From NCBI GenBank assembly GCA_030430165.1, contig JAUIGL010000017.1:1-64000 (forward strand): a stretch of DNA of 64,000 nucleotides, read 5' to 3'. Made by a program: the position numbers and the translations under genes. Of this stretch, positions 23,881 through 33,234 are shown in pieces. The notes beneath the pieces were generated by a model. That model saw only the letters and a program-made list of their open reading frames with translations. It was not told the origin of the DNA and ran no database searches. Each line of letters opens with the position of its first letter. Positions within the stretch are counted from its first letter, which is position 1. The stretch comes from a bacterium. Its GTDB lineage: Bacteria > Desulfobacterota > Binatia > HRBIN30 > CADEER01.

Positions 23881-26658
23881 CTAGCGGCCGCCGCGCAACG
23901 CCGCGGCCTCGTGTTTGTATATCCAGCGGCGCACCGGTCGCCGCAGGATGATCGTCGCAGGCAGAATGACCAGCGAGGTGAAGATCAGACAGAACACCGA
24001 GATCGCCAGCAGTAGGCCGAGGCTGCGGATTCCGAGATGGCCGGAGACCGACAACGATCCGAAGGCGGCAAGCGTCGTCAGCGCGCTGAGAATCGCCGCC
24101 CGCGGTGTGCTCGATGCCATCGTCTCGGCAAGCGATCCGCTCTCGCGAAAACGCAGCACCATGTGGATGGCGGTGTCGACGCCCAGTCCCATGACCAGCG
24201 GGATGGCGACCACGTTGGACATGTTGAACGGCATGTCGATGAGCACTGCCATGGCGATCGTGAACAGCGCGCCGAGCAGGATCGGTGCCAGCAGGACGAG
24301 AACGTCCACCGGATCTCGCAAGTAGAGCAGCATCACCACGGCGATCAGTACTAGCGAGATGAAGATGGCGATGCGAAAGCTCTCGACTACGAGATCGCCG
24401 ACTCCCACCTCGACCGGCGGGCGGCCGGTCGCGTGCGGCGCCACCGTCTTCACCGCCGCGACGAACTCGCGAAGGTCGTCGACTTCGCTCATGTCGCCGC
24501 GTGGCAAGACCGACAGGCGGGCGCGTCCGCGCGCGTCGACCAAGCGGCTGCGCAGGCTCCGCGGGAGATCCTCGAAGCCGACCGGCCCGGTCGCCAGGGC
24601 CTCGCGCAGCCAGTCGAGGCGGTCGGGTAGATCGGCGATGACCAGCGTTTCGAGCTGCGCCGCGAGAGCGGCGGCGCTCGGGGCGATGGCGATGCGGTCG
24701 AGCGCGCTGCCGAGCCGCCGCATTGCCAGCCGGCTGTCATCCTCGCCGCGACCTGTCGGAAGCTCGGCGATCCGATCGCGTAGGCTGAGGAGGGCGGTCA
24801 TTCGCTCCTCGGCAGTTGGCGCGGGCTCCTCTGTCGGCGGATTCAGGGCCGGCTCGAGAAAGAAGGCCGCGTCGTCGATCAGCTCGAGCTTCGCCGCTTG
24901 CTCCCGGGGCACGAAGTCCATCGGGGTCTCGACCGACGCCACCGGAGCGAGCGCGGCGAGCCGGGCAGCGAGCTCTTCACTCGATGCCAGATCTGGGGCG
25001 AGGACCGTCGCTGCGTAGTCGGTGACGATTCCCTCGGCCTGAATCTCTTGCAAGGTCGTGACCGATTCCGATTGCGGGTCGCGCATCGACAAATTGCTGA
25101 AGTCGAACTCGATCCGGGTGCTGGCGAGCGCCGCGGAGATCCCCAGAACCGCGCTGATCGCCAGCACCGTTCGCGGGTATCGATTGGGCAGCTCGTAGCC
25201 GACGAAGACGGCCACCCCCGGCGTCGCGGGTCGCGGTTTCGGTTCGGGCATCACTGCGAGGATTGCCGGGAACACGGTGAAGCTGGCCAGCAGGGAGATG
25301 AATACGCCGCCGGCGGAGATGATGCCGAGGTCGCCGAGCGCGTGGTAGGGAGTCGGAACGAACGAGAGAAAACCGATCGCGGAGGTCAAGGCGCACAGCG
25401 AAAGCGCGCCGCCGAGGACGGTGACGGCGCGCGTCAGCGCCGCCCGCGCGCCATCGCCGGCGCGAAACTCGTCTTCGTAGCGCAGGCCGACGTGGACGGC
25501 GAAGTCGCCTCCGAGACCGATCAGGAGCACTGCGAACGCCGCCGAGATCATGTTGAACTCGCCGACCGTCAGCATTGCGAAGGAAGTCGTCCAGCACAGG
25601 CTGACGAACAGGCTGACCAGGGTGGCGACGATGATCGGCACCGAGCGAATGCCGAAGTAGAGCAGCAGCGCGAGCAGGGCGACCGAGATCATCGCCGCGA
25701 GCGACAGTCCCACCTGGACCGCCTCCTGCTCTTCGTGGAGCAGCGGCACGGTGCCGGTGAGGCGGACGCGTACCCCGTTCTCCGGCGTCAGCCCGAGCTC
25801 GGCGGCGGTGTCGCGGATACCCTGCACCAGCTGCTGGCTGGGAATCCTCTGAGCGAAGTCGCTGCGCCCCTGCACGATCAACAGCCGGTGATAGACCGTG
25901 GCATCGCCGCCGATGAATTCGTCCGCCCAGGAGATCGCCTGCGGCTCGCCCGACAGCAGCCCCTCGGCCGCGGCCGCAACCTGGTTGGCGATACGAGCCG
26001 AGCCGGGCGCGTCGCGGCCCTCCTGGAGATTGTCGGTTGCCATCTCCAGCTGCCGCAGAAGAGCGCGCAAGCTCTGGTCGCGCGCGAGAGCGGCGAGGGC
26101 CGGCTGCGCCTCCGCCAATCGGTCGACGACCGCGGCGAGCTTCTTTCGTTCCAGGTACAGGAGGGCATGCTGGCGAAAGAATTCGCCCGTCCCCGGTGCG
26201 AAGACGCTGGCGATCAGATCGGTACGCCGCTCGAGGGCCTCGCCCAGCCGCTGCACGGCGTCGCTGGCCCTTTGTAGCGAAGCCGAGGAGACGACGACCA
26301 GGGTGGTGTCGGCGAGCTCTGGAAACGCCGTCGTGTAGTCCCGGAAGTCCCGCCGGAACGGCTCATCCTGGCTGAGCAGCGTCGAGACGTCGGAGTTCAT
26401 GCGCACCGCTGACGCAGAGTGCAGGATCGCGGCGACGGTAAGCGCCGCTGTCGCCAGCAGCACTGTCAGTGGATGACCGGCGACGAAGCCTACCCACCGG
26501 TTGAGCCAGCGCCCGTCGGGACTCGTTCCTACTGACGCGTGTCGCTGCGATTGGCCCACCAAGCTCCCTCGTCCGTTGGCCCCTCCGATCAGAAGCGGCT
26601 CGATCGGCCGATGGGGTTGTTCTATCGCGCCCGGTACGACGACGCGCTGGGCCGGCAC
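23881..26658 (-). CDS. hpnN: HpnN-like hopanoid transporter (RND/MMPL superfamily)
   Basis: A 925-residue RND-type membrane protein with two repeats, each one helix, a large periplasmic domain and a cluster of five helices. The first periplasmic domain reads like HpnN: FPELADTTLVVVSSAS, then ASVFAPGTGEFFRQHALLYL and RLAEAQPALAALARDQSLR. The helical cluster has LLIGLGGDFAVHVGLRYEDE, and the second repeat has PLVMGLGVDTAIHMVLRFRE, the paired acidic motifs of the proton relay. HpnN shuttles hopanoids from inner to outer membrane. The start was taken as GTG 26658; other GTG or TTG codons downstream (near 26565) could be used because the first 45 residues are not family-like. It forms an operon with hpnM; no hopanoid biosynthesis genes lie in the window. 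Confidence 0.88.
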   Translation of the reverse strand: MPAQRVVVPGAIEQPHRPIEPLLIGGANGRGSLVGQSQRHASVGTSPDGRWLNRWVGFVAGHPLTVLLATAALTVAAILHSASAVRMNSDVSTLLSQDEPFRRDFRDYTTAFPELADTTLVVVSSASLQRASDAVQRLGEALERRTDLIASVFAPGTGEFFRQHALLYLERKKLAAVVDRLAEAQPALAALARDQSLRALLRQLEMATDNLQEGRDAPGSARIANQVAAAAEGLLSGEPQAISWADEFIGGDATVYHRLLIVQGRSDFAQRIPSQQLVQGIRDTAAELGLTPENGVRVRLTGTVPLLHEEQEAVQVGLSLAAMISVALLALLLYFGIRSVPIIVATLVSLFVSLCWTTSFAMLTVGEFNMISAAFAVLLIGLGGDFAVHVGLRYEDEFRAGDGARAALTRAVTVLGGALSLCALTSAIGFLSFVPTPYHALGDLGIISAGGVFISLLASFTVFPAILAVMPEPKPRPATPGVAVFVGYELPNRYPRTVLAISAVLGISAALASTRIEFDFSNLSMRDPQSESVTTLQEIQAEGIVTDYAATVLAPDLASSEELAARLAALAPVASVETPMDFVPREQAAKLELIDDAAFFLEPALNPPTEEPAPTAEERMTALLSLRDRIAELPTGRGEDDSRLAMRRLGSALDRIAIAPSAAALAAQLETLVIADLPDRLDWLREALATGPVGFEDLPRSLRSRLVDARGRARLSVLPRGDMSEVDDLREFVAAVKTVAPHATGRPPVEVGVGDLVVESFRIAIFISLVLIAVVMLLYLRDPVDVLVLLAPILLGALFTIAMAVLIDMPFNMSNVVAIPLVMGLGVDTAIHMVLRFRESGSLAETMASSTPRAAILSALTTLAAFGSLSVSGHLGIRSLGLLLAISVFCLIFTSLVILPATIILRRPVRRWIYKHEAAALRGGR

Positions 26659-26810
26659 GGTCGCACATGTTCGCCAGCGGATAAAGAGGGGAGGGCCAGC
26701 CGCCAGGGGGGGCCGCCCGCATCCAGCTGGCTTGTGGTTTCCCCTTACCGTCGAGCCGCCTGCGCTCGTGGGGTTGCGGTGGCCGCGAGTATCTGCGAGT
26801 CAGCCTTCTC

Positions 26811-28127
26811 GTGAACTCTGCAGCCGGCGAAGGCGACACCGGATTGCTCCAGGCCGCCGAGCCTCTGCCCCTCCGTCCCGAGGCCGGCACCGGGGCCCTC
26901 CCGCTCCGCTCCTCCGGCGTCGGCCGGCTCGCGCGAGTGGTCAACGCGACGATCTCGGGTCTCGGGATCGATCTCCTCGATCCTAGCTTCGACGCCATCG
27001 TCGCCAGCGCGGAGCGCCGGGTGCGCCGCAGCGACTGGGGCAGCGACGGTTTTCTCCGGCGGTTGCGGACCGCCGTGGATCTGGCCGAGGCGGATTCGCG
27101 GCTGACCCCGCTCGGCCGGCTTGCGTGCCACGTGATCTACAACTGGCACGCCACCAACCGGCTGCGCATCGTCGACTATGCCAAGTGCCACCCCGAGGTT
27201 GCCGATGTCGAGATCGAGAAGCCGATCTTCATCACCGGCCTCTATCGAACGGCGACGACCAACCTGCACAACCTGCTGAGCCTCGACGCCAATCACCGGG
27301 TTCCCTGGTGCTGGGAGCTGTGCCACCCGCTGGCGCTGTACGCGAACCCCGAGCGCGACCGGCGCGCGCGCATCCGCCGGACGGCGCGCCGGTGGTGGCT
27401 CGGCGACATGATCGCCCCGAATCAGAAGTACGCGCACGAGCTGCGCGCCGACGGCCCCGAGGAGTGCTTCTTTCTGCTCGCCAACTCGGGCTTCTTCGTG
27501 CAGCAGATCATCGGATGGTGCGGCTATACGTACGCGCGGACGCTCGAAGAGACGGACTTGTCCGACGCCTACCAGGAGCTGCGCCTGCAGTACCAGGTGC
27601 TGGCGGCGCAGCGCCCTGGCCTCCAGTGGATCATGAAGTGTCCGCAGCACCTGTGGTTCCTCGACGAGCTGGTCAAGGCGTTTCCGGATGCGCGGATCAT
27701 CCATACGCACCGAGCGGTCGCGGAGGCGATTCCGTCCCTGTGCTCGTTATCGGCGATCATGGCGGAGCCGATGGCGGCGGATTTCGATCCGGTCCGGCAC
27801 GGTCAGTTCTTTCACGAGTACTGCCGCAGCGGCTTGCAGCGCGCCATGCGATCGCGCAAGCGCATCCCGGCCGATCGGCTGCTCGACATCCGCATGACCG
27901 ATCTCACTCGCGACCCGGCGGGCACCGTTCGCAAGGTGTACGACCACTTCGGTCTGACCTGGGACGACGCGATGCCGGCAAAGATCACCGCCCATCTGGA
28001 GCACGAGTCGGCGCGGCGGGGCACGCGCAGTCGCAAGCACAGCTACACCGCCGATCGCTTTGGCCTCGACGCGAAGGCGCTCTCCCTCGAGTTCGCAGAC
28101 TATGAGCGAGAGTTTCTCGACGACTGA
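26811..28127 (+). CDS. Sulfotransferase-family protein with variant phosphosulfate loop
   Basis: A 438-residue member of the Sulfotransfer_3 group. The fold is shown by the N-terminal helical region, the 5'-PSB segment at residues 139-152 (IFITGLYRTATTNL), the WIMKCPQHLWFLDELVKAFPDARII core (words KCPQHLWFLDEL and THRAVAEAIPSLCSL) and the C-terminal KHSYTADRFGLD segment. The usual GLPRSGTT loop has become GLYRTATT, so Pro, Ser and Gly are replaced; PAPS binding may be altered. It is divergent from hpnN with about 150 bp between, and its last 26 bp overlap the following membrane-protein gene. The start is a GTG at 26811; the first 40 residues are low-complexity and the true start may be later. 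Confidence 0.82.
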   Translation: MNSAAGEGDTGLLQAAEPLPLRPEAGTGALPLRSSGVGRLARVVNATISGLGIDLLDPSFDAIVASAERRVRRSDWGSDGFLRRLRTAVDLAEADSRLTPLGRLACHVIYNWHATNRLRIVDYAKCHPEVADVEIEKPIFITGLYRTATTNLHNLLSLDANHRVPWCWELCHPLALYANPERDRRARIRRTARRWWLGDMIAPNQKYAHELRADGPEECFFLLANSGFFVQQIIGWCGYTYARTLEETDLSDAYQELRLQYQVLAAQRPGLQWIMKCPQHLWFLDELVKAFPDARIIHTHRAVAEAIPSLCSLSAIMAEPMAADFDPVRHGQFFHEYCRSGLQRAMRSRKRIPADRLLDIRMTDLTRDPAGTVRKVYDHFGLTWDDAMPAKITAHLEHESARRGTRSRKHSYTADRFGLDAKALSLEFADYEREFLDD

Positions 28128-28623
28128 CCCCGGGCGGAGCGACACCCCCCGCCTCACCGAGCCCGTAGCAGCGACGCGGCCGGCCTCGGCCGTCGTCACT
28201 CGCTTGCGCGCGCTCAAGGACTACGGCGCCCGTTACATCGATTACGGGATGGCGTGGAAGGGTGCTCTGTTCCTCGGGCTGGCCGTATGGGCGATCAATC
28301 TTCCCCACGGCCCGTTGGCGGCGCTGCCGGCAGCCCTGAAGCAGGCGACCTACACCTATTTCGTCGCCGGCTTCATCACCCGCCTGTGCGAAAGATTGGC
28401 GGTTGCGGTCGACAATCGGCCGCTCGGGCTCGTCGTCGCCGTGGCGGTTTCGTCGTGTATCGCCATCGGCCTGACGACCTTGCTGCATACGCTCAGGGGA
28501 ACGCCGGAGCCCCTCACTTCGGTCATCCCGACCGCCATCGCCGCGCCGCCGGGATTTCTGTGGTATGCCGTGGTGTCGCGAAGGCGCGCTGCCGCCGAGG
28601 CCCGCTCCAGCACGGAGAATTGA
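28102..28623 (+). CDS. Small integral membrane protein of unknown function
   Basis: A 173-residue protein starting at an ATG inside the end of the sulfotransferase gene (26-bp overlap in another frame), so translation is probably coupled. Residues 1-40 are polar. Four hydrophobic stretches follow: AWKGALFLGLAVWAINLPHG, TYTYFVAGFITRL, GLVVAVAVSSCIAIGLTTLL and a short AIAAPPGFLWYAVV. The tail is Arg/Ala-rich (SRRRAAAEARSS). No family was recognised. A role with the sulfotransferase, for example presenting or moving a lipid acceptor, is only suggested by the overlap. Confidence 0.65.
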   Translation: MSESFSTTDPGRSDTPRLTEPVAATRPASAVVTRLRALKDYGARYIDYGMAWKGALFLGLAVWAINLPHGPLAALPAALKQATYTYFVAGFITRLCERLAVAVDNRPLGLVVAVAVSSCIAIGLTTLLHTLRGTPEPLTSVIPTAIAAPPGFLWYAVVSRRRAAAEARSSTEN

Positions 28624-28760
28624 CGGTGCTGCGGTAATCTCACATCATCTCGCTGGCGTTACCGACCAACCAGCGCCGCGTCAGCCGCTGCAGCATCCCC
28701 GGGAGTGTCGCTTGCCACGTCGAAGGTGGAACGCTGCGCGCGGCAGGGCCCGTGCCACGG

Positions 28761-31154
28761 CTACTCCACCGCGCCGGGCCGGCGGATGAGCGGCGATTCC
28801 GGCGCCAGCTCGAAGGGCTCGCCGCCGTGCTTGAGAGTCAACGCCGGCCCATCGATCAAGCGGTAGGATACCTCGGTGCGGCGGATATCGACCTCGATGC
28901 GCCGATCGCGCCAGGCGAGTGGGAAACGCAGGCGCGACCACTGGGACGGCAAGCGCGGGTGAAAGTCGAGCTCGCCGTCGTGGTCGAGCATGCCGCCGAA
29001 GCCGTATACCAGAGCCATCCACACGCCCCCGGCCGAGGCGACGTGCACGCCGTCGACGACGTTTCCCCCGATGTCGCCGAGGTCGACCAGCGCCGCTTCC
29101 AGGAAATACTCCATCGCCTTGTCCTCGTATCCGACCTCGGCCGCGACGATGCTCTGCACGCAGCTGGAGAGCGACGAGTCGCGCGTGGTGAGGGGGTCGT
29201 AGTAGTCGAAGTTGCGGCGTTTCTCGTCGAGGGTGAAATCCGCGCCGAGGAGGAACATCGCCATTACCACGTCGGCCTGCTTGATGACCTGCCGGCGGTA
29301 GAGGGTGAGCGGATGGTAGTGGAGCAGCAGCGGGTGCTTGTCGGCCGGGATCTGCGCGAATTCCCAGCGGGGTTTGTCGAGGAAGCTGTCGTCCTGCGGA
29401 TGGATTCCGGTACGCTCGTCGACCGGCAGATACATGCGCTCGGCCGCCCGTTCCCAGGCATCCAGCTCCGCCATATCGAGCTGGGTGCGTCGCGCGAGTT
29501 GCTCGAAGTCCTTGGGGTGAGACTCTCGAACGCGTTGCACCCCTCGGATCGCGGCCCGCAGGTTCTCGCGCGCCATCATGTTGGTGAAGCGGTTGTTGTC
29601 GACGACGGCGGTGTACTCGTCGGGGCCGGTCACGTTGTTGATGCAGAAGGCTCCTCCCCGGCGTTCGGAAAAGTGGCCGAGCGAAAGCCACATGCGCGCC
29701 GTTTCGACGACGACGTCGACGCCGCCGCGGAGCAGGAAGTGCTCGTCGAGAGTCGCCGCGGCGTATTTGCGCATCGCGTAGGCGATGTCGGCGTTGATGT
29801 GGTACGCAGCGGTTCCGGCGGCGTAGTAGGCGGATGCCTCGTCGCCGTTGATGGTCCGCCAGGGAAAGAGCGCGCCCTCGTGGCCGAGCTCTTTCGCTCG
29901 CGCGCGGGCTCGGTCGAGCTGTGCCCAGCGGAACAATAGCAGGTTCCCGGCGAGTCGGGGGTCGGTGTAGGTGACGTAGGGGAGCACGTAGATCTCACCG
30001 TCCCAAAAGTAGTGCCCCTCGTAGCCCTGGCCAGTGAGCCCCTTGGCGGGCACGCCGTGGCCCTCGGCTCGCGCCGTCGCCTGGCGCACCTGGAACAGGT
30101 TGAAGCGCACTGCCTGCTGTACCCGCGGGTCGCCCTCGATCTCGACGTCCGCCCGCTCCCAGAAAGCGTCGTAGTGCGCCCGCTGCTCTTCGAACAGCCG
30201 AGTTTCGCCGATCTCCATGTTTCGGTCGAGAGTGCGCTCTGCACGGTTGCACAGCTCATCGACCTCGCACTCCTCGGCGAAGTGGTAGGCCAGGAACTTG
30301 GTCAGACGGACCGGCTGCTCCGCGCCGAGATCGACGGAGAACACGACGTCGGCGCGGTTCTCGTCACAGCGGCTGGATTCCCGGCAACGCCCTGCGGTGG
30401 TGAGCTGGTGGTCCATGCCGCAGGCCAGGGCGATTTCGCTGCTCCGGGTCTGGTGACAGAGGATCACGCGCCGGCCGCGGGCCCGCTGCGCCAGCGGAAT
30501 GAGAACGCTTCCATCGAAGCCGGTGACTCTGCGGGGATCCGGTTCTCCCGTTCCGCCCAGCCGGCGGGTCGTCATCTCGGAGGACAGGAGGACGTGTGCC
30601 GTGTCGTTCAGGCAGCGCACCTCGTAGGTCAGCAGGGCCAGATGCCGGTGGGTCATCGACACCATTCGCCGCGACGAGATGGCAACGTGCTTGCCCGAAG
30701 GTGTCTCCCAGAGGATCTCGCGATCGAGTGTACCAGCGCGCCAGTCGAGCGTTCGCCGGTATTCGAGCAGCCGCGCTTTGTGGATCTCCAGGGGCTCGTC
30801 GTCCACGTACAGGCGGATGATCTTGGCGTCGGTGGCGTTGACGATCGTCTGGCCGGTTTTCGCGAAGCCGTAGGCGTTTTCGCCGTAGACGATCGGCCAG
30901 GTTTCGTGAAAGCCGTTGAGGAAGACCCCTGGCCGCGAGACCGGCGTCCCTTCCTCGAAGTCGCCGCGCAGCCCGAGGTATCCGTTGGCGAGAGCGCAGA
31001 TCGTCTCGGCCTGGCCGAGGAGCTCGTGCGAGTACCTTGCCTCGGTGATCCCCCACGGGTGCACGGGAAAGTTTTCGCTAGGGGGGTGGATGCGGGTGCG
31101 TGGGACGCGGCTGAGAAGGCGTTTCGCCCGCGCGCCGCCCTTCGCCTCGTTCAC
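28761..31154 (-). CDS. Glycoside hydrolase family 65 disaccharide phosphorylase
   Basis: A 797-residue GH65 enzyme, the family of maltose, trehalose, kojibiose and nigerose phosphorylases, which split an alpha-glucoside with phosphate into beta-glucose-1-phosphate plus sugar. The N-terminal beta-sandwich includes SHELLGQAETICALANGYLGLRGDFEEG (words ALANGYLGLRGDFEEG). The (alpha/alpha)6 barrel has GHYFWDGEIYVLPYVTYTDP, the catalytic acid Glu513 in NVTGPDEYTAVVDNNRFTN, and phosphate-binding QVIKQADVVMAMFLL and TTRDSSLSSCVQSIVAAEVG words. Length is usual. The GTG start at 31154 overlaps the TGA of the pgmB-like gene (GTGA), so both are made together. Which disaccharide is used cannot be told by eye; trehalose or maltose is the most common. 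Confidence 0.92.
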   Translation of the reverse strand: MNEAKGGARAKRLLSRVPRTRIHPPSENFPVHPWGITEARYSHELLGQAETICALANGYLGLRGDFEEGTPVSRPGVFLNGFHETWPIVYGENAYGFAKTGQTIVNATDAKIIRLYVDDEPLEIHKARLLEYRRTLDWRAGTLDREILWETPSGKHVAISSRRMVSMTHRHLALLTYEVRCLNDTAHVLLSSEMTTRRLGGTGEPDPRRVTGFDGSVLIPLAQRARGRRVILCHQTRSSEIALACGMDHQLTTAGRCRESSRCDENRADVVFSVDLGAEQPVRLTKFLAYHFAEECEVDELCNRAERTLDRNMEIGETRLFEEQRAHYDAFWERADVEIEGDPRVQQAVRFNLFQVRQATARAEGHGVPAKGLTGQGYEGHYFWDGEIYVLPYVTYTDPRLAGNLLLFRWAQLDRARARAKELGHEGALFPWRTINGDEASAYYAAGTAAYHINADIAYAMRKYAAATLDEHFLLRGGVDVVVETARMWLSLGHFSERRGGAFCINNVTGPDEYTAVVDNNRFTNMMARENLRAAIRGVQRVRESHPKDFEQLARRTQLDMAELDAWERAAERMYLPVDERTGIHPQDDSFLDKPRWEFAQIPADKHPLLLHYHPLTLYRRQVIKQADVVMAMFLLGADFTLDEKRRNFDYYDPLTTRDSSLSSCVQSIVAAEVGYEDKAMEYFLEAALVDLGDIGGNVVDGVHVASAGGVWMALVYGFGGMLDHDGELDFHPRLPSQWSRLRFPLAWRDRRIEVDIRRTEVSYRLIDGPALTLKHGGEPFELAPESPLIRRPGAVE

Positions 31155-31891
31155 GGAATCAGCTCCGCCAGGTCGTGCACGACGAGGTCGGCGCCGTTCT
31201 CGGCGAGGGCGTCCTCGTCGCCTTTGCGGGAAACGCCGACCACCAGGCCGAACGCCCCCGCGCGGCCCGCCTGAACCCCGGCGATGGCATCCTCGACGAC
31301 GACCGCGCGACTGGGCTCGACCGCGAGTCGCCGCGCCGCCTCGAGAAAAGAGTCCGGCGCGGGTTTGCCGCGCAGTCCGAGCTCCCGCAGGACGAGACCG
31401 TCGACCCTCGCCTCGAACAGGTCTGCAATGTTGGCTGCTTCGAGGACGGCGGCGCAGTTGGCACTGGCCGAGACCACGACCGCGCGGACCCCGTGATCGA
31501 GCAGGTAGCGCACCAGCGCCACCGACCCCGGGTAGGCTGCGACGCCCTCGGATCGGATCGTTTCGTCGATCAGCTGGTTCTTGCGGGTGCCCAGCCCGAA
31601 TATCGTCTCGCGATCCGCCGGGTCCTCCGGGCTTCCCTGCGGCAGCTCGATTCCCCGCGAAGCGAGGAAGTCGCGAACGCCGTCGTCGCGCGGCTTGCCG
31701 TCGACGTGCAGCCGATAGTCGTCCATTTCGAAGGGGCGGAAGGGCTCGCCGGTTGCCGCGGCCCGCTGTTCCAGGAAGGCGTCGAACATCTTCTTCCAAC
31801 TGGCGGCGTGCAAGCGCGCAGTGTCGGTCAAGACGCCGTCGAGATCGAACAGAACTGCGTCAAAGCGCCCTGCGGCGAGATCGATCTTCAT
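31151..31891 (-). CDS. pgmB: Beta-phosphoglucomutase (HAD superfamily)
   Basis: A 246-residue HAD phosphatase-fold enzyme with the beta-phosphoglucomutase pattern: nucleophile Asp16 and acid/base Asp18 in FDLDGVLTDTARLHAASWK, followed by a helical cap containing DYRLHVDGKPRDDGVRDFL, which fits the sugar-phosphate specificity loop, then VVSASANC (Ser/Thr motif), GLRGKPAPDSFLEAARRL (Lys motif) and VVEDAIAGVQAGRAGAF (metal motif). It converts beta-glucose-1-phosphate to glucose-6-phosphate. This is exactly the product of the GH65 phosphorylase encoded directly downstream with a 4-bp overlap, so the pair feeds disaccharide glucose into glycolysis with saving of one ATP. Confidence 0.93.
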   Translation of the reverse strand: MKIDLAAGRFDAVLFDLDGVLTDTARLHAASWKKMFDAFLEQRAAATGEPFRPFEMDDYRLHVDGKPRDDGVRDFLASRGIELPQGSPEDPADRETIFGLGTRKNQLIDETIRSEGVAAYPGSVALVRYLLDHGVRAVVVSASANCAAVLEAANIADLFEARVDGLVLRELGLRGKPAPDSFLEAARRLAVEPSRAVVVEDAIAGVQAGRAGAFGLVVGVSRKGDEDALAENGADLVVHDLAELIP

Positions 31892-32151
31892 CTACTCAGT
31901 CACGTACGGTCGGAAGGGGGAGCGTCTTTGGACACCTGCGATCGAATCCGAGGATGGTTGCCATGCAGCCGGCTCAGTATTCGCATGCGCGTTGTTGCGC
32001 GGCAACTGTCTGGTGTGCGTCGATCGCCGTGTGGAGTTTTGATTGCGGCCGGTCCCGGGGGGTTGGTAGCTTGTCGGACTTGTTCCCGACTTGATGAGGA
32101 GAGAAGGAGACCAAGTGAGATGCTGGCGGATCGCGGCCTCACGAGGAAAGT

Positions 32152-33234
32152 ATGAGTCAGCGAATCGGCATCGTTACCGGCGGCGGTGACTGCCCAGGTC
32201 TCAACGCGGTCATCCGTGCGGTGGCGAAGGCTGCCGACCGGCGCGGATGGCAGACGGTCGGAATCCTCGGCGGGTATGAAGGGTTGCTCGAGCCGCGCGC
32301 CTCCCGTGAGCTCGACTACCGGGAGCTGGGCGACCTGCTGAATCGCGGCGGCACGATCCTCGGCACCAGCAACCGCGGCCGCTTCGCCGCCAAGGTCGGC
32401 CACGGCGAGGCGAAGGGGATTCCGGCGGAAGTGCTGGGCGCGGCCAAGCGCGGTTGCGCGGAGCTCGGTCTGTCTGCGCTGGTTTGCATCGGCGGCGACG
32501 GCTCGCTCAGTATCGCCCAGCAGCTGCAGGAGTACGGCATTCCGGTTGTCGGCGTCCCCAAGACGATCGACAACGACCTGGCGGCAACGGTGATGACCTT
32601 CGGCTTCGATTCCGCCGTGGCCTGCGCCACCGACGCCCTCGACCGGTTGCACACCACCGCCGAAAGCCACCAGCGCGTCATGGTGCTGGAAGTGATGGGA
32701 CGCTACGCGGGATGGATCGCGATCTATTCCGGGGTCGCCGGTGGCGCGGATGTGATCCTCATTCCAGAGATTCCGTTCGGCTACGACAGCATCTGCGCGA
32801 AGATCGACGAGCGGGAGAAGCTCGGCCGGCACTTCAGTATCGTCGTCGTCGCGGAGGGTGCTCGGCCCGAAGGCGGCGACTTCGTCACCAGCGGTGGTCA
32901 GCAGAAAAACCGCGAGGCGCGTCTCGGCGGCGTTGGCGCTCAGGTTGCGGCCGAGATCGAGCGGCGCACGGGCAAGGAAACGCGAGCAGTGGTGCTCGGT
33001 CATCTGCAACGCGGCGGGGGGCCGACCAACTTCGATCGCGCGTTGTGCACGGTTTTTGGCACCACGGCGGTCGATCTCGTCGCCGAGCAGCGGTTCGGTG
33101 AGATGGTGACCTACACCGGCACTCAAGTGACCAGTGTGCCGCTCGCGGATGCCGTCGGCGAGCTCCGCCGGGTGCCGCTCGACGGAGGTTTCGTGCGCGC
33201 CGCGCGGGCGCTCGGCGTCTGCCTCGGCGATTGA
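32152..33234 (+). CDS. pfkA: 6-phosphofructokinase (group III-type; ATP-dependent by motif)
   Basis: A 360-residue phosphofructokinase that makes fructose-1,6-bisphosphate. N-terminal GIVTGGGDCPGLNAVIRA binds the phosphoryl donor, GGDGS (114-118) and PKTIDNDL (136-143) form the active site, with FGFDSAV and GRYAGWIA for substrate binding, and GHLQRGGGPTNFDR near residue 283. Donor choice: the residue after GGD is Gly117 (ATP type; PPi enzymes have Asp), while Lys137 in PKTIDND is the residue of the PPi-related/group III clade. The mixture predicts an ATP-dependent enzyme of the mixed-substrate group. GAGGAAAG precedes the ATG closely. It is divergent from pgmB with 260 bp between and fits the same glucose-6-phosphate route. 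The 260-bp spacer shows no gene. Confidence 0.93.
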   Translation: MSQRIGIVTGGGDCPGLNAVIRAVAKAADRRGWQTVGILGGYEGLLEPRASRELDYRELGDLLNRGGTILGTSNRGRFAAKVGHGEAKGIPAEVLGAAKRGCAELGLSALVCIGGDGSLSIAQQLQEYGIPVVGVPKTIDNDLAATVMTFGFDSAVACATDALDRLHTTAESHQRVMVLEVMGRYAGWIAIYSGVAGGADVILIPEIPFGYDSICAKIDEREKLGRHFSIVVVAEGARPEGGDFVTSGGQQKNREARLGGVGAQVAAEIERRTGKETRAVVLGHLQRGGGPTNFDRALCTVFGTTAVDLVAEQRFGEMVTYTGTQVTSVPLADAVGELRRVPLDGGFVRAARALGVCLGD

